Of a stretch of DNA of 64,000 bases, positions 1 to 11,720 are shown one piece after another. The DNA is taken from assembly GCA_951640165.1 (NCBI GenBank), contig OX621237.1, forward strand, positions 11,966,001 to 12,030,000, read 5' to 3'. The stretch comes from Pseudoips prasinana. Its lineage: Eukaryota > Arthropoda > Insecta > Lepidoptera > Nolidae. The notes beneath the pieces are model-generated. The model made no database searches, was not told where the DNA came from, and worked only from the letters and a program-made list of their open reading frames with translations. The stretch's first letter is position 1. Each line of letters starts with the position of its first letter. The translations under genes were made by a program, and so were the position numbers.

Positions 1-1211
1 CAAAAATGGGAAAGCATAAATCTAGTTAATCTTCAGGCTGGTCTCGAATCAGCACCCTCTACCAATCCGGGGTAAGCGTTCTGCGTTAAGCTGCGAACGA
101 TAGACACTGCCATATCAAATTTCGGATTCCTTTGATAACACCCTTTCGGATGAAGTAACTAGATGTTATGCATCGGCTTTGTTTTCTAGAAAAATGGCCA
201 ACTGATATGTCTATCAGTTGTCAAAACATGTCGTCAAAAAGTTTATAACTAAACAAAATGTAAACTATATCGCTGTGAACGCGTGCACCCCATTTACTCA
301 CGTGGTACACGTACAGGAAATATCCTCCTGTCTTCCTAGCTTGGCTGATGAGTTGTATAATGAGAATGAGGTATGTTGAACTGAGACTTTCCTGTACACT
401 ATACACTATTACGATCCAGAAGGCTTATCATACACAACATGTGAACAAAATGTTCCAAAATTCACACTGCAGCAGTGCGTGTAGACTGTAGAATGCGTGT
501 GTCCATAGAGAACGACGCAGGTGGAAAATCAGAATGCGCGGGCGGAGAGACAATGACGTGGGTGGAGCGAGTATGAATGAGCGTAGCGCGAAATGCTCGG
601 ACGGAGACGTAAGCGTTGGATGGCTGAGAACATCACTGATCTCCTCCTAATGATCCATCGTCCATAAAACTTCGCCGCATTAAAAATTGATTTTAAATTT
701 TATTTGATTGCATAAATTGTGTCTTTATGGAGTGAAGGTCGAGCGAAAGTTTATGAGCGTACCTCGTACATAGGTCGTACCCTGCGTGTTCGCCACCATC
801 TTACTACGCTAGGAAGATGGCAGGTCGGCACCGCCTGGTTGTGTATTGCAAGTGTAATAGGCTACGGTAAACTTGCCGGCGAGCGGTGTAAGTCTTTAAC
901 TTTCTTGTTTCTCACAAAAGATAAATAAAAAATACTAAATAACTTTAATTATCCATCAATAAATAGCCATATCTATGTACGTATTTCGATGGAATAAACA
1001 TCGGTAGATTTTATTATTTAGTATACGTCATTTCAGTTACAAGTCCTTAGTACGATGTCTCTGTCATGCATTATTCATAATTAACCATTACCATACATCC
1101 TACTCGGAGGTATGGTCCCAGTAAACCAATCTGATATACATACATACGTTTAATTTACAAAACAACACCACTATTCAATCGACCTAACCCACTGCTATAT
1201 ATAAATATATA
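1..1211. other. no gene recognised
   Basis: AT-rich sequence with a somewhat more GC-rich patch at about 480-620. The short open frames here have no recognisable domain, and several of them begin with non-ATG codons. No repeat terminus or RNA gene was identified. Confidence 0.5.
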
Positions 1212-1407
1212 CGCCACATTGGTCTAGCGGTACCATGTTTAACCTTACTTAATGAGGTTCTGAGTTCAAATCCAGGGACGAGATAAAATATTATCTTGCC
1301 AGAAAACCACCCATATGCTCCCCTGAGCTTGGCAGTGTTAGATAACCGCGCTTCGGAGAGCACTTAAAGCTGTCGGAAATAAATACATTATTATTATTAT
1401 TATTATG
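1212..1407 (+). mobile_element. tRNA-derived SINE
   Basis: The head resembles a tRNA gene: a box A-like TGGTCTAGCGG at about 1219 and a box B-like GAGTTCAAATCC at about 1262. A non-tRNA body follows, then an (ATT)n tail at about 1387-1406. It is not a functional tRNA, because the arms do not pair as a cloverleaf and no aminoacyl stem closes it. A related body segment with CTTCG and AGCACGTAAGCTGTCGG occurs near 56950, so the family is repeated in this window. Transcription would be by RNA polymerase III, with retrotransposition by a LINE in trans (family knowledge). Confidence 0.7.
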
Positions 1408-2199
1408 TCTAATCAGCCTCCGGTCATGCACAGTCCTACACTGTAATATTTTCAACGTAGTTAGACAGTTGGTTAGTATCTCTAGCTATTATTAAAATTT
1501 ATAAAACATTAATGTGTTAACACAACAGCGTCAAGGGAACGTCTGAGTGACATATTTTAGTGACTTTCTTTAGGTGTTGTTCTACCTATATATTAGCCAA
1601 TTGTCTGGGAACATATTGTCTTATATTTGTCTCTTTCTTTGTAAGCTTATAGGTAAGCCACATATTACTTTTCTGAGAAAAGAAAGGAAGGATGCAATTT
1701 TCTTCCCAACGATTGTCTCAGGGAAATTGCTGTGTTAACACTAAGACTTCATATTGTGTATGAAATGAGTTAAAGTTGTGTTTATTGTTTTTATTATTAG
1801 CTCCAAAGGAAGCCCCATTATTTGTCCACTGTTCCTATTTAAACGTGATGGAATGTACTCGCGGTGTTATCCGCGCTTTACGTAAGGTCATAGGGCCGTG
1901 GAAACTTTTGAGGACCTGCGATTACAAGATGATACAAAACGTCTACATAGAAACAACTGCCTTCCTATACTTACACCACAAAACATAGATAGTACTTCAA
2001 GACATCGTGCCAATTGTACTGTGCGCCTTGCAATAGGATCTTTAAGTCAATATTTGGTTTTGCCAGCTATCTTCGCTCTCATTCTCGGATCTGGCGAGGT
2101 TCGCCATTGACGGATATGTTAAAGAGGACATCATCATAAGACCATTTTATTGTAGCCTGGTATAACCATTGTCCGGTAAAGATGAGTTAACCTCCTAAG
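1408..2199. other. no gene recognised
   Basis: Single-copy-looking AT-rich DNA. Two overlapping frames of about 70 codons at 1776-2110 have no recognised motif. The last 20 bases contain a second TTAA just outside the piggyBac-like element. Confidence 0.5.
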
Positions 2200-2383
2200 T
2201 TAACCTTCGGAAGGATAGCGGGGTAACTCATCACCCCACTCGTTCAAAAAAGATGCGATAACTTTTTATACGTTAACTGAGAATAGTTGTGATTTTCTGT
2301 ATTCTCCTATCTAAACATACGTAATTAGTAGCATATGCCACTAATTTGAGGACAGTCGTGGATTTTGCTATATTAACCTTGCT

Positions 2384-2401
2384 GGGGTGACCGAGCACCC
2401 C
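2384..2401 (+). promoter_or_regulatory. internal copy of the piggyBac subterminal motif
   Basis: This 18-bp imperfect palindrome, GGGGTGACCGAGCACCCC, matches the motifs at 2220-2237 and 3286-3303 near the two ends of the same element. It lies about 65 bp upstream of the transposase ATG at 2468. The subterminal copies are candidate transposase binding sites by analogy with piggyBac. A promoter-proximal copy could let transposase bind its own promoter, which is inference only. Confidence 0.4.
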
Positions 2402-2467
2402 ACTATTCTTTTACGTTCGTATTTGTTTGAGAAGGGCTAATTAAAATAACAGTATTTTTCGGCAAAA

Positions 2468-2716
2468 ATGCTAGACTTACCGTCGATGATATTGCTAAAT
2501 ATTTGGAAAAACCTAGGCAATACAAGTTCTGATGGGGAATACTCTTCAGATGAGAGTGAACTGTCGGATATTGAAGATAATGTGTCTGTGCATTCAGAGC
2601 AGGGTGACGTTATTGAACATGCTGACACCAGTTACGACGACGACGTCCCGTTAACCCAATATCGAAGCAATGTTTTACGAGGGAAGAATGGACATGTTTG
2701 GTCATCTGAGGTGTAG
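2468..2716 (+). pseudogene. piggyBac-like transposase, N-terminal remnant
   Basis: This 82-codon frame starts at an ATG. It begins with a short hydrophobic stretch, continues with a strongly acidic, serine-rich segment (runs of Asp, Glu and Ser), and ends with Arg-Gly-Lys-Asn-Gly-His-x-Trp just before the stop. An acidic N-terminus followed by an RGKN(G/K)HxW motif is characteristic of piggyBac transposases, where it precedes the DDD catalytic domain. Intact family members are about 550-600 residues, so this is only the first part. The reading frame stops at 2714-2716, where the catalytic region should begin. Confidence 0.75.
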
Positions 2717-2754
2717 ATGTTTTTGATAAAATGATGCAATCCTATATTACGGAC

Positions 2755-3152
2755 AGAGCCAGAAGACGTTGGCCACTTCGCTTCTTCTTTGTCATGATTG
2801 ATCAAGCCGGTATTAATTATATGATACTTTATGTTGCTGCCCTACAAGTCCTGTTAATAAGTTTCGAAGCAGATATTTGAAGGAATTGCCAATGAAATTA
2901 TCCGAAACCCATATGTGGCGTAGTTTGAACACGATTTTACCGCGAGAAATAAGTCAAAATATACGGGATGTTCTAAACATGAACCAGGAACCTTCTGGAA
3001 GTGAAACCCAGTAAAAACTACAGAAACAAGCTCGGTGCGCAATGTGTTCAAGAAAAAAAAACAAAAAAGTCACAATTGTTTGAGTTGAATGCCATTTGCC
3101 TGTGTGTTCCGATTGCCGTAAATATCTTTGTCTGAACTGCATAAAATCTTAA
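2755..3152 (+). pseudogene. piggyBac-like transposase, C-terminal remnant
   Basis: Reading across frames, this stretch encodes the tail of a piggyBac transposase. It has an Arg-Trp-Pro-x-Arg segment followed by an IDxAGIN-like motif (2764-2811), then a KELPMKLSETHMW-like stretch near 2880-2915. It ends with a cysteine-rich zinc-binding region (C-x2-C at about 3030-3045, then several Cys and one His to 3152). At least one frame shift and two in-frame stops interrupt it. Together with 2468-2716 it shows that about two thirds of the transposase, including the catalytic aspartates, has been deleted. Confidence 0.7.
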
Positions 3153-3350
3153 ATTTATATAGATATATACGAATAAACTAGTTAATATAGTTTTTTATAC
3201 TCGGATTTAGAACTATATTACTTGTTTCATTAAAACTAAGTACTTTTTTTTGTAAATATATCTTTTATTGGCGCAAATAAGTGGTGGGGTGATGGGTCAC
3301 CCCCCTATCCTTACATGTATGCCAATACTGCCTATCCTGCCGAAGGTTAA

Positions 3351-4139
3351 TCCTTAATTGGTGCCGTGGTATGTTTCTTATTCGTTTTGAACTCTAACAC
3401 AAGTCATTAGAATTCAAAACATAGTGGTTACTATGTTCGCAATGCCTTATTTAAGTCTAAATGTGTACTTTATGACAAAATAATTAAAAAGATCCACTTA
3501 TATTCATTTTATATCAACTAAAATCGTTCAGACGTTTTTTCTTAATCATCATCATTCTATGATAATCTTATTTCATCATCATCATACATACAAATTTATA
3601 TCATGAGCGCGACCGTCGTTATACGTTACACGCAAGGTCCGCTCTAATAACAGTAGCATAATTGGGACTTTTATTACTAGAAAAACACCAAGTAGCTATT
3701 TTTTTTTTCATATATTCGTATTTATATGTATAGGTAAATATAGTATTATACTGATAATTAATTACATAACACTTATTTGTACTATTTATACAAAACTTTT
3801 TACAAAAAGAAAACTCAGTAATCATAGATTTTAAATTCTACAGTAACACCTGCTATTTATCAGTAAAGCTAAATATTAAATATAATTTTTATTGTAACGC
3901 GTGCAAAGGTAGTAGATAAATATAATCAATACTTGTAGTGATGAAATATGGAAGGGGGGTACGGCTGTAGCCGACCTTTTACACGCTACGATAACATAAC
4001 GACGATGTTATTGAAAGTACTTGGCAGTGACACTTCCATACGTAATACTCGATATAATTTGCCATACCTACTACGAGTAACATCAATTTCAAAGTCGAAA
4101 ATCATTATTGCGTTTCTTTTTTCGTGTTCGCATACTACA
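3351..4139. other. no gene; fragment of an unnamed repeat family near 3605-3655
   Basis: Mostly AT-rich DNA with (TCATCA)-like simple sequence at 3546-3590. At about 3606-3623 the 17-nt string AGCGCGACCGTCGTTAT also occurs in the repeat copies at 42441-42995 and 56276-56835. A following AAGGTCCG with TAATAA also matches, so this is probably an old fragment of that family. A 100-codon frame at 3948-4250 has low-complexity composition and no recognised domain. Confidence 0.4.
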
Positions 4140-4830
4140 ACTGCTTTTATTTATAATGTTTTGTTTAATATATATATTTCCTATTCTCATTCCACCAGCT
4201 GCACTGCACACCCAAACTATTTCTTTTTTCCCAATTGCACCGCTATATAAAACTTACTGATCTGTTTCTTCCCTATTTCTAACTCATCGCTTCCCGCACA
4301 ATCATCTGAATCAATTATTTATATTTCACTTATTTCCTAAGGAACTAAGTATGCCACGCAAAAATTTTTTTTCTATTCCCATTTCTTCGATTCCCAAAGA
4401 TGTTGACGAGATTTTTCCTATTCACAATTTACCACTTCTTACAAATATTTTTCTATCTCATTTCACCGTTCCCCACACAGAGATCCTCATAAGGGTTTTC
4501 CTACTCTAATTTGAGGGCCTCGTACCCAAACAAGTCGATCAAATATGTTCCTATTCTCATTACACCATTTGCCACACAAAACACGTTATCTATCGTTTTC
4601 CCCTTATCATTTCATCGTATACCACACAAAACAAGCTGATTTATCATTTTCCTACTCTCATTTCACCGTTTACCACATAAAACACACTGATTTATCATTT
4701 CCTCATTCTGATTTCACCGTTTACCAGACAAAACACACTGATTAATCATTTTCCCATTCTCATTACACCGTTTACCACGCAAAACACGCAGATCAATTAT
4801 TTTCCGATTCCCATTTCACTGCTTACGAGT
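4140..4830 (+). repeat. minisatellite, ~51-bp unit
   Basis: Tandem units carry a core like TTTACCACACAAAACACACTG followed by a pyrimidine-rich spacer. Cores start at 4572, 4622, 4673, 4724 and 4775, a period close to 51 bp. More diverged units extend left to about 4140, where TTCCTATTCTCATT and TTTCACCGTT recur irregularly. The 66-codon frame at 4545-4745 is a by-product of the repeat. Confidence 0.75.
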
Positions 4831-6269
4831 TAAATAAAATATGTTGGTGAATACACATCATAAAAAATGGTCACAATGAAATATAAACAACTCACTAAAA
4901 TAATATATAAGACTGTTACTTAAATCTTTCAGAACAGGCGGTTTTATTTATCTATAATTGAATATTTTACAAGGGAATAAAGCAGTTAGTTATAACACTG
5001 GAGTAATTGAAAGCGTAACAAACGATTATAGGGTTCAATTACCACCACCACAATAATTGACGGGTATTTCGCAAACTGACATTCTACAATTTGTTATTGT
5101 TCCGAAGGAAAACTTAATTATCCTCACTATTTACGTTAACTGTTTTCGTACATGATCAGGCAGCACAATTCTGAAATGAAGGCGTAAAATAACTCACAAG
5201 CATACAGTCACATTGACATTACACTTTGACATTTACATGTCACTAGCATGGTAAGTACGATCGCAAGACCTTAAATGGGCAACCCTTTAAGGCTTACGGC
5301 CGAGAAAAAAGGAAGGGTTTGTAACGTTTATTTATTTACGGCTTGGCCATACCAAAACATGGAGAAGCATGTCAGAGTAAATAGCAAAATTAAATTTATA
5401 GCAAAATAGTTCCTGATCTGTTTTTTGTACCAATAGTGGGTATTCCCCCGTTTACTTGACTGTACGATTATGTGGCTGATCACAGATAAACTCAATTCGG
5501 GAATTTTCCAGCTCTTACAGATTACAGAATATGCTATGTATTACTGATTTGGGGCAATTTTTGAAGGTTTAATAATATCTGACCTTATGTTTATAATGCG
5601 ACATGGATATCTAAGACTTACTGCACGCATCCCACTGACCTGTAGTAAAAGCAAAATGATAGCTAGTAAAAGAACCCCAGTCCTAGATCACACTGTTACC
5701 TCAAAATGTAACCAAAGCTTAACAAATATACAGGATTTTCCAGTAGAAAAGAAAATCCTTAGAAGCCAAAGGCTTATTGCTACACAGGTATACATGGAAG
5801 TTATATTTTTGTATTCTTTACCAACGCACAAGGTTCAGTAAATTATGTCGAAAAAAACAGTTTATTCATGGTGTCCGTTTTTATTCTTTTATAGCCTCGT
5901 AAAATATAATATTTTATAATGTACGCTATATTATTACGGGGTCAGTTCCGGCACAGAATAAAGAGTACTTATAAAGAGTACTTACGTACAGAAGCGGCTC
6001 TTTGCGCAACAATTTATAGAAATAGCGACTCCTGCTGCTAAGCAACTAAGTGCAATTCAGCTTGCATACGCGCTCAGTGCCTACCGCGATATTCACCTAA
6101 ACGCTGCCGCTCTCTTCTAACGCATTACACTGTCTCTGTATGACACGGAGTGTACTGGCGCATGGCGTAGGGTTGCCGGCTTGCCGCTGTTACTATGATA
6201 CCTATTAATCGTCTATCTACTTACTTAACCACATAACCTATCTACTGTTTTTTGCGTATGATTAAATAG
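4831..6269. other. no gene recognised
   Basis: AT-rich DNA. A short direct repeat (ATAAAGAGTACTT twice) occurs at about 5959-5985. An 84-codon frame at 5587-5841 has no recognised motif. Confidence 0.5.
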
Positions 6270-6420
6270 TAATTTTTGTTGTTGAAATTTTCACAGAAAA
6301 TACCCAAAATCACTTTTTGGCCCGACCCGGGTTTAAACCCAAGATTTCATTTTCTGCGGTTGAACACGCTACCGCCAGACCAACAAAAAGTGAGTTCATA
6401 TAAAAATATGAACTCAGGTT
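6270..6420 (-). mobile_element. tRNA-like SINE fragment, antisense
   Basis: On the minus strand the sequence reads box A-like TTGGTCTGGCGGTAGCG (about 6364-6380) and, downstream, box B-like GGGTTTAAACCC followed by GGGTCGGGCC (about 6316-6340). This is the arrangement of a tRNA-derived SINE head. The plus-strand right flank contains a small hairpin, TGAGTTCATA / TATGAACTCA, with a 6-nt loop at 6391-6416. Confidence 0.6.
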
Positions 6421-7551
6421 AGGAAAAGTGCATCTAATTTTTGGATATTTTTTGTATTCTGTACCATTTTGTAACAAACTTTTGTATGAAGTGAACCCAA
6501 CTAAATTCTATTTATCATCTACACCTTACAATTTTTGGCTTTTATAATGGGGTAAATATCATAATATATTCACATTTTGCAGTAAGTACTTAAAAGTTCG
6601 TAGACGAGAAAAAGCAAAAATTCTGGTTGTTTACATTTTCACTATACTAATTCATAAATATCTCCTAAACGCGTAGACCGATTGACAAGACTCAAACGGA
6701 TAAAATGGTTTTAGGCCTAGATCTTTCATTTGACACCAAAATAGTTAAGCTATCACGACAAACAAAAAAACACATTTTCAAGTTGCTCTCGTAATTATTT
6801 TACATGTATGAAACCCGTACCAATTCCTTTATAAACTATCTTGGTCAACAAAAATGTTAAAACTAGAGTATATACGACTTAAAACACTTTATTTGGATTC
6901 TAATTAGAAATAATCAACACCTACAAAGCTACTTTGGTAGGTATTTAAAAGAATAATTTGAACTAACCTTTCCGCATCTTTAGGTAATGTAAAAAATGAT
7001 AAACCCTTGTCTCCTTATTTCGACATACATCCGTCAAATGAACAATATCTAGCACCAGATTTGTGATGAGACATTTTTTCTGTTCAATATTTATAGTATT
7101 AAGTAGAGAGTCTTTTAATCTGTGCGCGCGAGCGGTGACAACCGACTGGGCCACGCCACTTTGGAGGCGCGCGAAAGTGTAGGTACTTATCACCGTAGGT
7201 ATGGCCGAGTGAAGGGGCCCTGGTTCCGGTTTCCACAAAAACATTTAGGAAAACCGTTAAAGGTAATGAGGACGTAACACCATGTTAAAATATCACAGTT
7301 ACCAGGTTCCTAAACATTTCAAAGTCAAAAGCCTGTATGAAAAATTGTTGATGAAAGACAATTTTTTGTGTTGGCTTTTATGCAAACAAAGAACTGCCCA
7401 CTTTTCTGTTATCTTTATTGTATTTTGTTTCCTTAATCTATACAAATAAATAAAATTGGAGTGTCTGTTTGTAATATTGAAATAACCGGTTTTTACTACA
7501 TTAATATGAATATATATACGGTACATACACCAAAATATTTTTTTTTACAAT
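6421..7551. other. no gene recognised
   Basis: AT-rich. Open frames on the minus strand at 6963-7244 and 7299-7526 have no recognisable domain. Confidence 0.5.
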
Positions 7552-7750
7552 TTTTGTCTGTCTGTCTGTCTGTTTGTTCGGGCTAATCTCTGAAATGGCT
7601 GGACCGATTTTGACGGGACTTTTATTGGCAGGTAGCTGTATTAATAAGGAGTAACTTAGGCTACTTTTATTTTAGAAAAAGTCTTTTATTTTACAAAAAA
7701 AAAACGAAATAAACTAATTAACACGCGGACGAAGTCGCGGGCACAGCTAG
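7552..7750 (+). mobile_element. non-autonomous Helitron-like repeat
   Basis: The 3' end is a short GC hairpin (CGCGGAC with GTCGCG, about 7723-7738) followed by GGCACAGCTAG and then T. A hairpin followed by CTAG next to a host T is the Helitron 3' signature. The left part has (TGTC)n at 7556-7572 and the text GGCTGGACCGATTTTGA, common in insect repeats of this type. The 5' end was not defined. It shares the terminal GCACAGCTAG with the other Helitron-like copies in the window but differs in its body. Confidence 0.55.
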
Positions 7751-10137
7751 TTCCTAATAAAAGAGTTTGAATAATAATTGTGAATATGAATTTATCGTAC
7801 GATAAACCCGTGGTCAGACTTGTTTGCTGCTAAATAATATCACGTACACGTACGAAACCCAATTTTCTCCACAGTCGACGTTTTCTTCCCGATTGATCTG
7901 TGTATCCAGTGATATCTCAATGGTTAATTAGAACCGATTGGACTGAAACTTGATATTTAGAGTTGTATTGAGTCCGCAAGTAGTGTTAGGTAAAAAAAAA
8001 TACCCCCTCCCCACTCGAACCCCTCCATTCCGCGAACTTTTTAACCCGCCCTGGTAAAACCAATACAAAGACAATCTAAAATAAAGTTGTATCCAGGCCA
8101 TCCATATCTTAACGAAACTCGAATTATACGAAGTAGACGAGGAGATGACTTCTATAAAAGAAGAGAATTATTACTGCCTTTTTAAAATATATGAAGATGT
8201 TTTTTAATTTACAACCCGCTTCCTGCAATTTCGTACACATGTACGTTTATTACATAACCGTCACCGGCTATTGATAAACTTACATTATCCAAATACATAA
8301 TACTAAGAAAGTATTTCAATATTGTTTCTATAATCTTGCTAATAATTCTTTATCTAGCACATTTATCACGTGTTTGACAGCGATAAAATCCTCGATCACG
8401 AAGCTTTACATAATGTCCTCCTGCAGGGGACATTTAATTTTATGTAACTTCAAAATAAGCGACCTACGTCAGAGAGCACCTTCATTGGGTTTCGAACCTC
8501 GCCTCAGGGTAGTTACTAACAACCTAGATACAAGAGAAGGTCGCTTTTAGGGACTTATTGTGGAATTATCGCTGTACTTAATACATGAAGACGCGGGATG
8601 TTCATCCGATTTTAGGTGGGAGGGAGCATATCGTCGATGCGTAAGAAACTAAGTCTTATGTAAAATTAAATGTTTTTAATGAGTGTGCTAAAACAGACTT
8701 AATCGCGCACTCACATTATTTTATGGGTCATTTTAGTCGACGCAACCGATGATAAGATTAGGTACAGACTCAAAGTATTTACGGGCGGAAGCAGGAAGAG
8801 GGAAGTCCACCAACTCCGGTGGTTTAGTACCACTGACCACTTTCATCATCGTTTGTTGCCAAGAATTTCCTAATTAATATACTGTTTGGCTTGCCTTGGG
8901 AATTAAACTTGAAATCTCGTTACTACAAAGATAGTATGATTCAGGCATCTTTAAGATGAGTTGTATAAATTTAAGTCCATTCGATGTTCTGCTCGGGTAA
9001 GACGGCTGGCAGGTATGACAATATGTATTTTGATTAAACTAATAGATTTCGCCTTTTAAGTACCTACATGTTTCTGATATATAATTTCACTACCGCTTGA
9101 CCGGCCAGGTTGTCCAAAAATTTTATTTTCTGTTAATACGAAATGAAGTCAAATATACAAGAGAACCTTATAGGACTATATGTTCAATATATATGTGCAA
9201 ATCTTATTAGAACAGAATAGTGTTATAGAATACAAGCTTAAGCCAAAATTACTTTCGATGTTTTATATTTATCTGTTCTGTTTGTTAGAAATGTTGTTTG
9301 GACTGATCACAGTACCAGTAAACACAAACATATGCCGAAAACAATTGGATAATAATTAATGATTTTCCTTTGAAGGGTAACATACCACCAAATATTAAAA
9401 AAAACTGATGAAATGGATGTTTGCCTCCGTCATCCTCAAAAATGGAGCGTCTACCCAGTCTTTGATATTTCAGTGGAGGTCCAAACTCGAGGTTTAACTT
9501 CCAACCATGAAGCTAAATATCCTGGAGATTCGGCTTACCAGTCGTCACACTACCTAAATACAAATCATAAATTTCTCCAAAAAGCGGCAACGTTACTGAA
9601 GAAGAACTGTCTTTCGAATGTCTAACGAGTCATGGGCAAAAATATAACGACATAGAAAACGATCCCGACAGGGATGAGCTTGACACCTATACAAAGAATT
9701 GGCCTACACAAACGAATTACTGAAAGTGAAGGAAAAAAATAAAGACAGCCAAGGGAAAACCTAAGCTAGTAATAAAATAAAATTGATATACAGGACAAAT
9801 AAGATAACCTTGATTTAAGAAAGCATTCAACCTGCAATTGGCATGAAGCCCACGCTATCAGTTCTATTTAATTGAATCTTATGAAGACCACAACTGTGTG
9901 GTCTTAGTTCCTGTATATCAATTGAAAATTCAACTCAAAACTCTATAGAAAAATTATTATTCCCATAAATACGTTACGAGTCTGTGTTTAATACCTTTTA
10001 TAAACTACAGACTAGGTGCTAAACAGCAATAATTCACTGCGTTTTTTTATGTCGAAAGTGAACTTAAATGTCAATCTTCAGAGGTGGCTGTCTAACATTT
10101 TTTATAAAAACATAAATAAATTACACCCAATATTAAC
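7751..10137. other. no gene recognised
   Basis: About 2.4 kb of AT-rich DNA. A 70-codon frame at 9413-9625 has no recognised motif and no coding-like context. No repeat termini were identified. Confidence 0.45.
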
Positions 10138-10314
10138 CTATTATTAACCGGAAGACGCAGCGTGGGCAGGCCCCCTACAAGATGAACCAATGATCTTGTG
10201 CGGGTCGCTGGAAATCGCTGGATGCGGATAGCGCAAGACCGGCAATCGTGGAGATCTTTGGGGAAGGCCTTTGTCCAGCAGTGGACGTCTTTCGGCTGAT
10301 ATGATGATGATGAA
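10138..10314 (+). pseudogene. RTE-type LINE, 3' end of the reverse-transcriptase ORF
   Basis: The plus strand from 10153 to 10299 reads as the C-terminus of an RTE-like LINE polyprotein: GRPPTR, a position where Trp is expected but TGA occurs, then WMRIAQDR, WRSLGKAFVQQWT and a stop at 10297-10299. The stop is followed at once by an ATGATGATGATGA tail, typical of RTE elements, which end in short repeats rather than poly(A). Only about 50 codons survive, with an internal nonsense codon. Confidence 0.7.
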
Positions 10315-10315
10315 A

Positions 10316-10430
10316 TTACACCCAGACGTAGGACAACAGACATGTTCGATTCGATCCCCGTACAGGACTATTTGCGTGACCCATTATTTCTTTGGGTTCC
10401 TTTGGGTTTGTAAAGGTATTTACTTCCCAG
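10316..10430 (+). repeat. possible SINE fragment
   Basis: A box B-like GTTCGATTCGATCC is followed by CCCCGTACAGGACTATTTG. A similar string (CCCCGTACATGAGGACTATTTG, with a 2-nt difference in spacing) occurs near 41571. The shared text and position behind a LINE tail suggest a SINE fragment. No box A was found. Confidence 0.3.
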
Positions 10431-10679
10431 TGCGGGGTTGTCCTTAAACAGAATCATCTCCTATTACTCTAAGACTGGCTATAGATTATTGTAGAGATGG
10501 GCTTAGATTAACTCTCTTAAATAAATCATTACTAACTATATTACATATCCCAAAGATATGACATAAATATGAATATTGAAACCTATTTACATCATTATAT
10601 ATCAATATAAATCCATTCTAGTTCGTCACGCGACATTATTTGTGCCCCGTGGATATCACGTTGCCTGCCTTTTATAAAT

Positions 10680-11570
10680 ACAGCATGTTGATAGAATGTC
10701 AACCTATCAGCAGAACGTAATACGAAAACAACGTTCCACGTGTAATCGTTCCAAGAAGGATTTCGATTTATAATAAATATAGCCAACTTTTTATACGTTT
10801 TATTTAATACATGACTTTTACAGTTACGGGTTACAGTAATATAATAGTGGTGGGCCAATAAAGGGGTAATTTATTCATAACAAACTAAGTAAACCCCGCG
10901 AAAGGGGAACCCCCTTTGAGGTGCAAGCCTTAACTCAAGGCGTTTGTTTGCCTTGGACCTGGAGATGTCTGATGAAAGTGTCGGATTTTAGGGACGTTTT
11001 ATCGAAACGACGCTTTACGTTATTACGTGAAAATGCGGCGGGTTGCTCGTCCAATTCAGGATAGAAATAGACAACAAGTGTATTCGAATTTTATGAGTTT
11101 GACGAGAATATTTACGAGGTAACTTGATAAACAGTATGTATCCAAGTAAAATCTTTGTAAAGACCTTTTTGGTGCCAGTCAAACCCTAATAAGTAATAAA
11201 TTACGTAACAATGCCCAAAGAATGCTGCTAGAAAGTTAATTAATTATTACAGACTACTTTATTATAATAGTTTTTATACGTTATTAAAATGAGTTCGTGT
11301 TGTTAAATGCATGTTAATTTGCATTTAACAACACTATAGTGTTATCTACCTTTCTTTAAACAGCTTGTTGATAGAAAATCAACCTATCAGCTTACCATGA
11401 CACGAAAATATTGCGTTCTTTAATCTGCTTAGTGAACCTTTAAATATACACAACACTTTTATATTATTGTGTTGACGAAAATATGCGCGGGGTAACTTGA
11501 TAAACGGTACGTATTCAAGTAAAATCTTTGCGAAAACCTTTATGGCGCCAGACAGAATCTTTTCCCCATG
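10680..11570 (+). repeat. diverged local duplication
   Basis: Two modules occur twice. GTTGATAGA followed by TCAACCTATCAGC appears at about 10687 and again at about 11368. GGTAACTTGATAAAC followed by AAGTAAAATCTTTG appears at about 11119 and again at about 11491. Copies differ by many substitutions and the spacing has changed (about 420 versus 115 bp between modules), so this is an old, rearranged duplication. No coding potential was seen. Confidence 0.5.
11297..11334. repeat. perfect hairpin, 15-bp arms, 8-nt loop
   Basis: The left arm 11297-11311 (GTGTTGTTAAATGCA) is the exact reverse complement of 11320-11334. The arms are not flanked by an obvious target duplication. Confidence 0.8.
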
Positions 11571-11720
11571 AACTTTGGCAAAGTTACGTCATTTTTCATC
11601 GATGAACGCTGCCAGAATATTTATACGTAGACCAATTTTCTTGTATAAAAACCCTAAATTAATCGTTTTATGTCAATGAAATTCTGTGCAATTGAATAAG
11701 AAATAGTAAATGCTAAAAGA

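Larger units (their letters stand above)
2204..3346 (+). mobile_element. piggyBac-like transposon, internally deleted
   Basis: The element is bounded by TTAA on both sides (2200-2203 and 3347-3350), the canonical piggyBac target. Terminal inverted repeats are CCTTCGGAAGGATAG at the left and the complement of CCTTCGGCAGGATAG at the right, 14 of 15 bases matching. Subterminal copies of an 18-bp motif of the form GGGGTnACnnnnCACCCC lie at 2220-2237 and 3286-3303, at unequal distances from the ends, as in piggyBac. A third copy sits inside at 2384-2401. At 1143 bp it is far shorter than an autonomous element (about 2.4 kb). The transposase N-terminus and C-terminal cysteine-rich region survive, but the catalytic core is gone. 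Confidence 0.85.

Noticed and set aside
719..928. 70-codon open frame
   Set aside because: Starts with GTG, has no recognisable domain and no coding context; expected by chance.
1212..1290. Possible tRNA gene
   Set aside because: Box A and B are present, but the cloverleaf stems do not form and a SINE body and tail follow.
3948..4250. 100-codon open frame
   Set aside because: Composition follows the AT- and pyrimidine-rich DNA next to the minisatellite; no motif.
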